Shown here piece after piece: positions 1 to 8,600 of a stretch of 64,000 nt of DNA (its first letter is position 1; every line of letters starts with the position of its first letter). Source of the stretch: Ophiobolus disseminans (taxonomy: Eukaryota > Ascomycota > Dothideomycetes > Pleosporales > Phaeosphaeriaceae); NCBI GenBank assembly GCA_010093685.1, contig MU006240.1, positions 1 through 64,000 on the forward strand, read 5' to 3'. The notes under the pieces were generated by a model. That model was not told the origin of the DNA, did no database searches, and saw only the letters and a program-made list of their open reading frames with translations. A program made the position numbers and the translations under genes.

Positions 1-37
1 TATTGCGAGATTTGCATCCAGATTTGAGTTAGGGAAG

Positions 38-138
38 AGCAAAGAAAGGGACTTTGAAAAAGCAAAGAAAGGGACTCGACTGTCCGTGCAGGCGCTAAAT
101 ATTTTGCAGGCAAAGCAAAGAAAGGGACTCCCTTTCTT
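38..138. repeat. Three direct 16-bp repeats with a terminal inverted copy
   Basis: The 16-mer AGCAAAGAAAGGGACT occurs at 38-53, 61-76 and 114-129. The last copy runs into its own inverted partner (AAGAAAGGGA-CT-CCCTTTCTT, about 118-138). The array lies just beyond the 3' end of the type C OrsD-like fragment on the minus strand, so it may be subterminal repeats of that element. Function is not known. Confidence 0.7.
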
Positions 139-146
139 CGTATAAT

Positions 147-788
147 CACTGGGAGGGCAGCCGGGCTTGATGTGCTAGATGGACTAGATTCCGGTCTTTG
201 AAGAACTCTAACCACCCTGCTCTCTTAAACCAGCTAGTCTTGTCCGTCTTAGCAGCGTCGCCTATAATGTCTATGTCTTCCTCGAGTTGTTTCCGTACGT
301 CGTGCCACGTGCTGAGCTGTTCTTCAACAACGTGATTCTGATCTAAGTCTCGCCTATTTTCAGCAACACCTGATTGAACAATAAAGTATTTCTGCAGCCC
401 TCCACTACTAAAAAACGTCTGGACTTTGACAGCGTGAAACAGCTCGCTTTTCTCACTCGTCCACGGTTGCTAGTGTCTTTTTTTGCAATGTTTGCGGATT
501 GCATTAGTGCTTATAGTAATAAACTCGCATGTCTTACACTTGAAGCCATTACGCGGTGTCCTAAGCTCTTTGATTGGCTATGCGGGCTGTTCTAGTAGCT
601 CTACTGCACCTGGAGCAGTTATCGTGAAGTTGCTTAGTTGCTAAATAATCTGCTTCCGGACTGCAGCGGGTGTTGCGTGCTGATCTCGTAGATAAACGTC
701 AAGATTAACAACTGCTGTGCAGTGTTCCTTGCATACAAGAACCCTAAATTCTTCTAGAAAGCAGATAACAGTAGTGTAGTTATCGAGC
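147..788 (-). pseudogene. OrsD/DUF3505-like zinc-finger gene fragment (type C), broken
   Basis: One minus-strand frame, interrupted by several stops (TAG among them), reads as the N-terminal region of the fungal OrsD/DUF3505-like family. It has a CKEHC-type finger followed by a histidine-containing segment, then a second finger (FKCKTCEF...HCKKRH), the motif VQTFFSSGGLQKYFIVQ, and a TSWFKRAGW block. The same order (finger, finger, VQTFF, W-F-K-R) is seen in the neighbouring copy at 1228-3198, which supports the assignment. The sequence is clearly divergent from that copy, so it is a separate lineage. The family is known from large fungal proteins that are often transposon- or subtelomere-associated. 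The 5' boundary and start codon are not visible. It is non-functional as it stands. Confidence 0.6.
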
Positions 789-1109
789 GACAGTTTCTGC
801 AGCGTACGGCCGGCGTTGGTGCTGCGGTTGCTGTCGTTGTCCTAACGCGGGAGTGGCGCCTAGCTGTCCTAGTTTGGGAGCTCTATTGTTGCAATAATCG
901 AGCGCTGCACGTTGTCGCAACACCGGGGATCAGCAGTGTCGATGTTGGCGCGTCTTTTTTGTATACATTGTCTGTGTGTTGGGTGTACGGATGTAAATGG
1001 ATCGGGGGGGTCGAAACTCACGGATCGGGCCCTACAAACTTCCATTTTGGGTGGGGAAACCCTAACGCTAAGCCTGTTGCAGCGCGGATCAGGTCCGATC
1101 CGTCGCCTC

Positions 1110-1290
1110 ATATTGGTTAGGCGTCTCTCTTCCCTGCGCGTTGCAGGGTGTCTCTCTCTTTCTATACTAGTTATAGGCATCTCTCTCTTTTCTATAGGTT
1201 GCAGGCGTCTCTCTCTTTCTATACTAGTTATAGGTGTGTCTTTCTTCTATAGGTTGTAGGGCATCTCTCTCCTTTTATACTAGTTATAGC
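1110..1290. repeat. Degenerate tandem repeat (alternating about 31- and 27-bp units)
   Basis: Pyrimidine-rich units of the form CTCTCTCTTTCTATACTAG...TATAGG alternate with CTCTCTTTTCTATAGGTTG...GG, making an approximately 58-bp dimer repeated about twice. The array overlaps the C-terminal codons and stop of the type B gene at 1228, so the end of that protein is probably repeat-derived. Confidence 0.6.
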
Positions 1291-3198
1291 CTCCTGCAGG
1301 CGGGCAGGCAAGAGGAAGGAGACGCCTCGCTGTACAATGGTGACATCGTCCTGGATTGCCGCAAGCTCTACAAAGCGCCTGCCCTCCTCCTGCTCCTTCT
1401 GCACCCAGAGAACCTGCTCCCACAGCACCTGCGCAGCCTCTGCCACAACACCCTGCGCCATAGTGCGGAAGCGCGCGAGCTCAACTGGGCGGCCCTTGAG
1501 GAAGAAGGTCTGCCGGTCTAGTGACCACCACATGCTGCCTGCTATGCTACCTGGCGTACGCAGCGAGATGAACTTGGCGTATGACAGCAGGCTCAGCATT
1601 ACGCTCATTGGGCTGTGTGAGCCATCAACAAGGTGGCAAGACCGCTGCTGCAGGAGAGCGCGCGTCTCTGCTGGCCCCTGCTCACCGCGCTGTCCAGAGG
1701 GGAGGAAGGCCTCTGCTACAAGCACCCTCACACAGTACACCAGCGAGCCAAGCAGCGAGGAGAACTCAGGCGCCGTACGCAGCCGTAGCATGTCTGGGTT
1801 GATACCAAGCGCTGCAAGAAAGTGGATAAGGCCACTCTCAAATGGCTGGTGGCAGACGTCCTGGCAGATGAGCTCCTGGGACAGCCGCAGCACGTACTTG
1901 CGCACCTCTTGCACTGTAGCAGCGCTCTCTTCTCCCTTTTTGCGCGAGACAATCCTCCAGAGCCTCCTAGCCGCCTGTTTCTGCCTGCCGTGCCAGGGGA
2001 AGAGGCAAGCAATGCCCATGAGCGCCTGCAGCGGAGGCTTCTTCTGGTGCCGCTGCTGCTGCTGCTGCTGCTGCCGCTGCCATGGCGGCTGCTGTTCATC
2101 CTCTTCTATCTCATCTGCCTTGTCCGCCTCTTCTGCAGCAACCAGCCGGACGCAGTAGCAAAGTAGTCGTGCCCATAGCCTGGCTGCACGCTGCTGGCTA
2201 CTCTTGTTCTGCATCTGGCCTAGCGGCCTCACATCTGGCTCATTTGGCTTTGCGCTCCGCAGCCAGCGCAGCGTCTCTATTGAGAGCGTGCTGAGCCCAC
2301 ATACAGCCTGCTCTACTACCTCCTCCACCGCCAGCACCACCTGCCTCAGCGCTGGCTCGTCGTTGCCAGGCGGCCGGACAGCATACGCAAGCAGCTTCCA
2401 GTCTGGGTAGGCCTGCAGGTGCTCATCCCATTGCGTCCGCTTGAACCAGCCAGTGCGGTCCTTAGCTGAAGCCTCTGCGGCCATGCAATCAATTGCCTCG
2501 CTGTCCTTGCGCTTGAGGGCACCTAGGGTAGAGGAGAGGAGAGCAAGCCTCTGTTGGTAGCCACCCTGCCGCTCTGATTCATGCTGCCCGCCCTGCTCCC
2601 TGCCCTGCTGCCCGCCCTGCTGCTCACCCTGCTGCTCGCTCTGCTGCTCGCTCTGTTGCTCTCCCTGCTGCTGCTCCTCTTGCTCTTCCTCCTGCACAAT
2701 GAAGTAGCGGACGTAGCGGCGCTCGCGGAAGAAGGTCTGCACCTTGACTGGCCGCCAGAGCTGCGCTGCGTGCTCTTTGTATGAGGTAGCTGCAGAGGAC
2801 GACCAGCGCGTCAGCTTTACGCTGTGCTGCTGATTTGTATGTATACGCATCTCTTTGCGATTTGTAGTAATATAGCTACAGCTACGGCGCTGCTGAATAG
2901 CTGCTGCAGCTACTGCAGCTACTGCAGCGCCTGCCGCGCCTGCGTCTTCTTCCTTCTGCTGGCAGCAGAGGAACGCGTCTTGCGCTTGCCCTAGCTGTGC
3001 AATAGGCGCGCTATTAGGCGCTGGTAGAGAGAGCTGCGTTGGCGCATTAATTGCAAGGCCTGCGTACGCTGCGCGCAGCTCTCTTCTCTTTGCTGCAGGC
3101 AAGCCATGGTGCCGTTTGAGGTGCTCATCTAGGCCGTAGACAGCGTGCTGATGCTCTGCGCATATCAACACACGGTATGCAGGGAGGTAGGTAAACAT
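1228..3198 (-). CDS. OrsD/DUF3505-like zinc-finger protein (type B), long open frame
   Basis: An uninterrupted frame of 656 codons if started at the ATG at 3198; the frame also runs upstream to 3381, but that part is terminal hairpin sequence, so 3198 is preferred. From the N-terminus it shows a finger (CAEHQHAVYGLDEHLKRHH), a second finger with widely spaced cysteines (CCQQ... then CSYITT...H...H), a VQTFFRERRYVRYF motif, a long Glu/Gln-rich low-complexity tract, the block WFKRTQWDEHL, and a helical C-terminal region containing SPMSVMLSLLSYAK and WWSLDRQTFFLKGR. This order matches large fungal proteins that have an OrsD-like N-terminus and sometimes a RecQ-type helicase at the C-terminus. 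No helicase is present here, so the gene is probably truncated at the tandem repeat near 1228. Biochemical role unknown. Unlike related copies it has no amber stops despite many CAG codons. Confidence 0.55.
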   Translation of the reverse strand: MFTYLPAYRVLICAEHQHAVYGLDEHLKRHHGLPAAKRRELRAAYAGLAINAPTQLSLPAPNSAPIAQLGQAQDAFLCCQQKEEDAGAAGAAVAAVAAAAIQQRRSCSYITTNRKEMRIHTNQQHSVKLTRWSSSAATSYKEHAAQLWRPVKVQTFFRERRYVRYFIVQEEEQEEQQQGEQQSEQQSEQQGEQQGGQQGREQGGQHESERQGGYQQRLALLSSTLGALKRKDSEAIDCMAAEASAKDRTGWFKRTQWDEHLQAYPDWKLLAYAVRPPGNDEPALRQVVLAVEEVVEQAVCGLSTLSIETLRWLRSAKPNEPDVRPLGQMQNKSSQQRAARLWARLLCYCVRLVAAEEADKADEIEEDEQQPPWQRQQQQQQQRHQKKPPLQALMGIACLFPWHGRQKQAARRLWRIVSRKKGEESAATVQEVRKYVLRLSQELICQDVCHQPFESGLIHFLAALGINPDMLRLRTAPEFSSLLGSLVYCVRVLVAEAFLPSGQRGEQGPAETRALLQQRSCHLVDGSHSPMSVMLSLLSYAKFISLRTPGSIAGSMWWSLDRQTFFLKGRPVELARFRTMAQGVVAEAAQVLWEQVLWVQKEQEEGRRFVELAAIQDDVTIVQRGVSFLLPARLQEAITSIKGERCPTTYRRKTHL

Positions 3199-3272
3199 AG
3201 TAGAGTATAGAAAGAGATAGCACGCGTACGCGTAGTAGTATACAGAGGTGTAGAGCGGTAGAGAGATACAGA

Positions 3273-3400
3273 GGGGGCATTCCTCTAAGTTGCGGAGGAA
3301 TGCCCCCGCTGAGTTTTGGTGAGGCGAGGTGCTGCAGCCAATCAGCGATCGCGGTGGAATGGCCCCCGGGGGCCATTCCACCAGGTGTTCATATGGAGAG
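3273..3400 (-). repeat. Terminal hairpins and 17-bp terminus of type B element, copy 1
   Basis: Upstream of the type B gene lie a 13-bp-stem hairpin (GGGGGCATTCCTC at 3273-3285 with its complement at 3295-3307) and a perfect 30-nt palindrome at 3353-3382 centred on CCCCCGGGGG. These are followed by GGTGTTCATATGGAGAG at 3384-3400. The identical 17-mer ends the second type B copy at 5358-5374, so it is taken as the 5' terminus of the element. Confidence 0.65.
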
Positions 3401-3403
3401 GGC

Positions 3404-3481
3404 CTTCCCGATTTAATTTAAAATTTTAAATCGGGAAGGGTCAAAATCAGGGTCCAACTAGCGCCAAATTAAATCGGGAAG
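3404..3481. mobile_element. 78-bp MITE-like element with perfect 16-bp inverted termini
   Basis: CTTCCCGATTTAATTT at 3404-3419 is matched by its exact reverse complement at 3466-3481. A further partial inverted copy (CTTCCCGATTA) follows at 3485-3495, and an inner TAAATCGGGAAGG arm lies near 3427-3439. No coding capacity. It separates the type B terminus from the truncated type A gene. The target duplication is not clear, so it may be a terminus of a larger DNA transposon rather than a free MITE. Confidence 0.55.
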
Positions 3482-3492
3482 ACCCTTCCCGA

Positions 3493-4314
3493 TTATTGAT
3501 TAATAGTGAGGGTGAGCCCATCCATGGCCTTCCAGATCGCTGCCTCTACCGGCTCGGGCTCCACGTCGTTCCTCGGGTCGGGCTCGGCCACTGGCTCCTC
3601 GATACACGCCATCAAGTCCGCCCGCTCCATGCCCACCAAGTATGGCAGCCACTGCGTCCGCTCTACCCACGGGTTCACCTCATTGCGCTCGCCCTCCTGG
3701 ATTGTCTTGTGTGCCCGCTTCTCCACGTTCTCCCACGCCTGCGCCATCGCCTCGCCTACGCGTGTCCACGCTGCCTCGCTATCCACGGGCACGATGGCGG
3801 GGTCGTCGTCGTCGCCGGGCGGCTGGACCTCGAAGTACTGCGATCCTGGGCCTTGGATCAACAGCCGCTGGCAGTGTACGCGCCTGCAGCCCTCGTCGAC
3901 GCGCAGCTTTATCTCCTTCTGCGCCACCTGGCTGGGACGGCCGCCCTTGCTTGCGGCTGACCAGCTATGCACGTCTTTCTAGTGATTCTTTATTGCCTTG
4001 ACGCTCCGCAGCACCTTGCAACATTGGGCTGCGTCGAGCTGGCATAATAGTCCGTCTGAATATACCGGCAACTGGCTGATCGGCGCGACGACCTAGCTGG
4101 GCACCTGAATCTCGCTGGCGTACTCCACTAGCCCTGGCCAGTTGCGCACTCTCTCCGCTATATCTTCAGCCTGCTTCTGCTTAACCTTGTGCGCGTGTTG
4201 CAGGTGACTCTTGATATGGCTGGGTAGCACACTATGCCTGCACTCCTTGCAGATGGCTATGGAGTATGCTGCTAGATGCTCAAAATGCTGGAACTCAATA
4301 TCTGTCTCTGCCAT
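3493..4314 (-). pseudogene. OrsD/DUF3505-like gene (type A), copy 1, truncated
   Basis: Starts at the ATG at 4314 and reads a finger (CKECRHSVLPSHIKSHLQHAH), then VKQKQAEDIAERVRNW, a VYSDGLLCQ block, a second histidine-rich segment, the basic block RVHCQRLLIQGPGSQYFEVQ, and the W-E-R-T-Q-W-L-P-Y motif. In-frame TAG codons occur at 4093-4095 and just before the block beginning KDVHSW, both where glutamine (CAG) is expected by comparison with the family. The frame is otherwise continuous and ends at 3493 in foreign TIR sequence, whereas the second type A copy (19181-20566) continues much further. So this copy is both mutated and 3'-truncated. It lies inside the type B copy 2. Confidence 0.65.
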
Positions 4315-4806
4315 GGCGTTGATGCGCCTTAACGGACACGGGTTAACAGATCTCGCAACGGGTGCAGGTTGCGCGTTGTGTAAATGCTGCTTGTATTATC
4401 TTCTAGCTACAGATTTATCTACTGTGCCCTTGCTGTGCAAACGCGCTGCTTGCGAAAATTCTCTCTACTGCGTTTGTTGTCTGTGTTTGTTGTCTGTGTT
4501 ACGGTCGCGTGACATCATACCCGCGTTTCCCTACACCACGCCGCCCTACCAAGCCTAGTAACCCCAACCCTAAGCACCTTGACTATATGTACAATCTTGA
4601 TGCAAATCCTAGCGATGGTGCAGCGCGGCGCACTGAGTAGTCAGTCCAAATTACAGCTCGATCTGACGTTGGGAACCTTACGCCACCGATACCTTAAAGT
4701 TTACTCCACCTAGGGGGGGTGTGACCAGATATACCTAGGGCTACGCGTATATGTGGTCCCTAGATAAACTCCACTTAGGGCTGTGTGCCGATAGCGCCCT
4801 AGGATA
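4315..4806 (-). other. Non-coding leader and 5' end of type A element, copy 1
   Basis: Homologous, in inverted orientation, to the leader of the second type A copy (18389-18789 and 19149-19180). Shared landmarks include the CCCCAACCCTAAGCACCTT block, TTGTATTATC, ACGTTGGGAACC, ATACCTTAAAGTTT and the end sequence CTCTATCC(T/C)AGGGCGC. The homology stops at about 4806, where the type B copy 2 coding sequence begins, giving a plausible 5' boundary for type A elements. Confidence 0.6.
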
Positions 4807-5174
4807 GAGGACCAGCGCGTTAGCTTGGTGTGGTGCTGCTGGTTAACGTGCTGCTGCATCTTTGCGCGACTTGTGCTAATAAAGCCGCAGGCTGCACTGC
4901 CGCCGCCGCCGCCACTGCTGCTGCTGCAGAGGAACGCGTCCTGCGCTGGCCCAAGCTCGTCAATTGGAGCGCTACAAGGCATAGGCTGAGTGACCTCTGC
5001 TAGCGGCAGCACGTTGCAGTCCTTGTATGCAGCAAGTAGCGCTCGCCGTTCAGCTGCAGACATGTGGTGGTGCCGCTTCAGGTGTTCGTCCAGCCCGTAG
5101 ATAGCGCAGCCATGCTTGCGGCATACAAGCACGCTGTATAGAGCCATGTAGGCAAATGCGCTTTCTCCCTGCAT
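4807..5174 (-). pseudogene. OrsD/DUF3505-like gene (type B), copy 2, N-terminal fragment
   Basis: From an ATG at 5174 the frame reads VLVCRKHGCAIYGLDEHLKR, CSAPIDELGPAQDAFLC, a glycine stretch and TKLTRWSS. It aligns with the first 150 or so residues of the gene at 1228-3198. Homology ends abruptly after RWSS at about 4808, exactly where type A element sequence starts, so the gene was interrupted by that insertion. A (GCC)n/(CTG)n tract near 4900-4925 encodes the glycine/serine run. No other part of this copy is seen next to it. Confidence 0.65.
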
Positions 5175-5269
5175 TGTAGAGAGAGGTAGAAAAGGTAGAG
5201 GAGGCGCAGCGCGAGGTTGCAGCGATAGTAGAGGCGCGTAGGTAGCCTGTGCAGAGGTGGAGGGTTTCG

Positions 5270-5374
5270 CGCAACTATGCCCCCTCAACTATGCCCCCGC
5301 GCTAGCGCTGCAGCCAACCAGGATCGCTCAACCATGGCCCCCGGGGGCATAGTTGAGGGTGTTCATATGGAGAG
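5270..5374 (-). repeat. Terminal hairpin region and 17-bp terminus of type B element, copy 2
   Basis: An imperfect palindrome at 5327-5357 (CTCAACCATGG-CCCCCGGGGG-CATAGTTGAG) is followed by GGTGTTCATATGGAGAG at 5358-5374, identical to 3384-3400. Two more copies of the stem sequence CAACTATGCCCCC lie in tandem at about 5273-5298. The stem sequence differs from that of copy 1 but still pairs. Confidence 0.65.
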
Positions 5375-5611
5375 AAATTATCCTAGTATACGTCCTCAAG
5401 CGGTGTCTCCCGGTCCTCTAGCTTCATTGATTTGATTGTTGCTATCTATGGTAGCGGAGAACTTGGCGACGACGATAGTCACCCGTCCACAGTGTACAAA
5501 CTTCTCGAAATGCAGTTTACAGACGACATACTTCATAACGTGGGGACGACGACGAATTCACAATACAACGTGGGCGTCAAGACTCTGCATTAGGAAAAAT
5601 ATACTATCGTT

Positions 5612-8600
5612 TCAGTCCTCCAACTTCTTCAACAGCTCCCGCATCTTCCCCAGCAAATCTGGTATCCTGAACGGCTTCCCAACAACATCATCCATACCCG
5701 CATTTTTCGCGTCATCTATCTGTCCTTCTCGAATGTTCGCAGTAACAGCAATAATCGGAACGTGCTTCGTCACTTCTTTCCGTTGCTCCATCTCTCGTAT
5801 CTTCCTGCAGCATGTCAGGCCGTCCATCTCCGGCATCTCGCAGTCCATCAGAACGATGTTGAGTGGTACTCCATCGGCGATACAGAAAATGGTTTTGACG
5901 AGATGCTTCAGTGCCCAGACACCGTTGTCGGCGGTAGTAGTGACACAGCCAGCTTTTGTGAGCTGCTTGACTAGCACCTTTTGGTTCACTAGGTTGTCTT
6001 CGACGACGAGGACGTGGATTAGATCGTCTTTGGCCTCGTCTTTCCTGTCGTTGCTGGGCTTCGGCATGTCCACCTCGACAGGCTTGTCATCTTTCTTGGT
6101 AGCAGTCGCGGTCGCGGCGGCGATCTGAGATGTTGTTGCGGCAGTGATCTTGCGCGAAGACACCGCATCTTCGGCTTCCAGAGCTTGTTTGACCGTGTCA
6201 CGCGACAGGGCGGGTTTCTGGGCGATCATGCGCTTGCATTTCAAGTAGAATCCGAAAGTACTGCCAACACCGGCTTGCGATGAGACGCCAATCTGACCGC
6301 CGTGAAGTTCAGCGAGTTGGCGCGAGATGAAGAGCCCGAGACCGCTACCGCCATACTGCATGTGCGTTCTTGGAGACTTGACGTTAAGTATGTCGTCAGT
6401 TCATGGCGAAAATACACCCCATGGGTCTTTTGTACTCACACCTTGTGCAAATTTCTCAAACAACAGAGATATTTGGTGACGCGATAGCCCACACCCTGTG
6501 TCTTGGACCTGGAACCAAAAATAGACAAAGGAGCCTGAGCCCCAACCCTCACTGTTTCCAAAATCGTTTACGATATGCCTCGGCGGAACAACTAAAGAGG
6601 TGATGTTAACAGTTGGCCCACGAACAGCAAACCATTAGAACTACGCACATTGGAATCCCTCCGGTACGTCGAAGTCGGGCGAGTCTGTGTTAGCATATAC
6701 ACGAACTGTGATCGAGCGGACTTTTGAGTCCATGGTGAACTTGATAGCATTGGTGATAAGGTTGACGATAATTTGAAGGAGTCGACTCGGGTCAAGAATA
6801 ACCCAGTCGATGTCGAGCTCTCGAATACTCGGATGCGGAAGGAATTTGAAGTCGATCTTCTTGGCTTGAGTTTCCGGACGGAACCTAAATGTGGAACGTC
6901 AGCGCTTTTCTCATGTTGGTCAAGGTTGGAGGAACCCAACATCGCCATAGATCGCTGTACAACGATGATCGGTTGCGCAGGGATCGGAGTGATGTGGAGA
7001 AGGTCGGAGTCGAGTTTTGAGACGGTCAGAACGTCGTCAACGATCGACTTCTGATGCTGCACACACAGAGCGATATTGTCGGCAGCTTCGATGCAATCTT
7101 GTGCCATCTTCTTATCGCTACTGCACGAGAACTTGTACTGCGTCAGTGTGTCTCGGATATCGTCGGCGCATATGAGGATCGCAGAGAGTGGATCTAAAGA
7201 TTGGGCGTCAAGTCAGTAGACGTCTCACATACAGTTCGTATAGGGAGATCGCTACTTCTCATCTCGTGCGACGTGATATCAATGAACTCGTTCTGTTGAC
7301 GCTTCGACTCTTCCGCTTCCTTCAACCTCTGTTCTTGTAGTCCTTGTGCCCACTTCAAGTGTGAAATATCCGTAAGTGAACCCATGATGCTTATAAGTTT
7401 ACCGTCGGCGCTTAACTCTGGTTGGCTAGCTGCTAGGACCCAGTACTCGATCCGTGTTCCGTCGATGTCTCGGGGTTGACATCCGGAATTCGCGAACTGT
7501 AGCTCACGGCTTGCTGGCTTGTGGTGAGTGATCATGTCTAATTTTTGACGTTCAATATTAGCGCATACAGTAGTTGACGAATACAGGAACATCTCGTACA
7601 GTCCCACATCTCCTGTGAAGCTTTCTGGCTGTCACCCACCATCATACCAATGGTCCAGGCCGTTTTGACCCCGGTGGATGACACACCAGTCATTTCGTAG
7701 TATCGTTCGTTTGCCTCCAATAGGGCTCCATGTGGACTGAACAGAAACATGCCCATTGGCGACAGCTCGGTCATTCGGCGCATTCGTTCGGTCTGGAGTT
7801 GAAGCTGTTGAGACATCTGCTCTCTTTGCAGGGTGGCCATTTCTGCGACTTCTTTGCTCCGCCGCACCTCGGCTTCGAAGAGCAGTACCGATGCCAAGGA
7901 CGTGGCGATCTGTCTATTGAGCATAGCCATGAAAGACCTGTATTCATAGTCATACGCTCTTCGTGGATTAATGCCTAACAACAACAAGGCGCATACGTTG
8001 TCCGCGTTCGTTGGTCGTAAAGGTAGAACCATCGCTTCTCTACAAGGATCCTTGTAGCCCCGCCATTCGATAATATCTAACAGCGGCTGCGGGAGCGTCT
8101 CGTCTTTGATACTTAACATCTTGGGTTTTAGGGTCTGTGTAGCTTCTCGAAAGGCCGGCGTTAACGTGCCGTCGCTTTCTGTGAGCTTGAGTTTGTCGGG
8201 TGAGACTGAGTGCCCTCTTGGAACGCCAATAGACCCTTCGAAGATGCATGACTTTACGGATGTCGGTGTAGCATCTGAACTCGAAGATCCGTTCTCAATG
8301 TCGTCCAAATCAGGCACAGTGTATAAGAGCGCAAACGGTACATCGTATTCGTTGTGGTTCAGCCCTTCTAGAACTCTTATCCAAAATTCCTCTGCGAAAA
8401 GGGTAGATCTTGAGTAAGTGTCTGTCTTACGTGAAGCTCGTATATGAACACTTACTAACGGTACGTGTGGCGTTCATACACTCTCCAAGATATCGTAACA
8501 ACCACATTCTCCTGCTGCTGATTGACTCAACTGTGGTATCAAATGCGTTGAGGTAGACTATAAACCACGTCCCCGTCAGCAAGTCAAATATCTCCGTTTC

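Noticed and set aside
1337..2166. Long plus-strand frames opposite the type B gene
   Set aside because: They are antisense shadows of the Gln/Leu-rich minus-strand gene and consist of Ala/Leu/Cys runs without motifs.
3496..4001. Plus-strand frames of 119-158 codons
   Set aside because: Antisense to the type A copy, which has clear family motifs on the minus strand.
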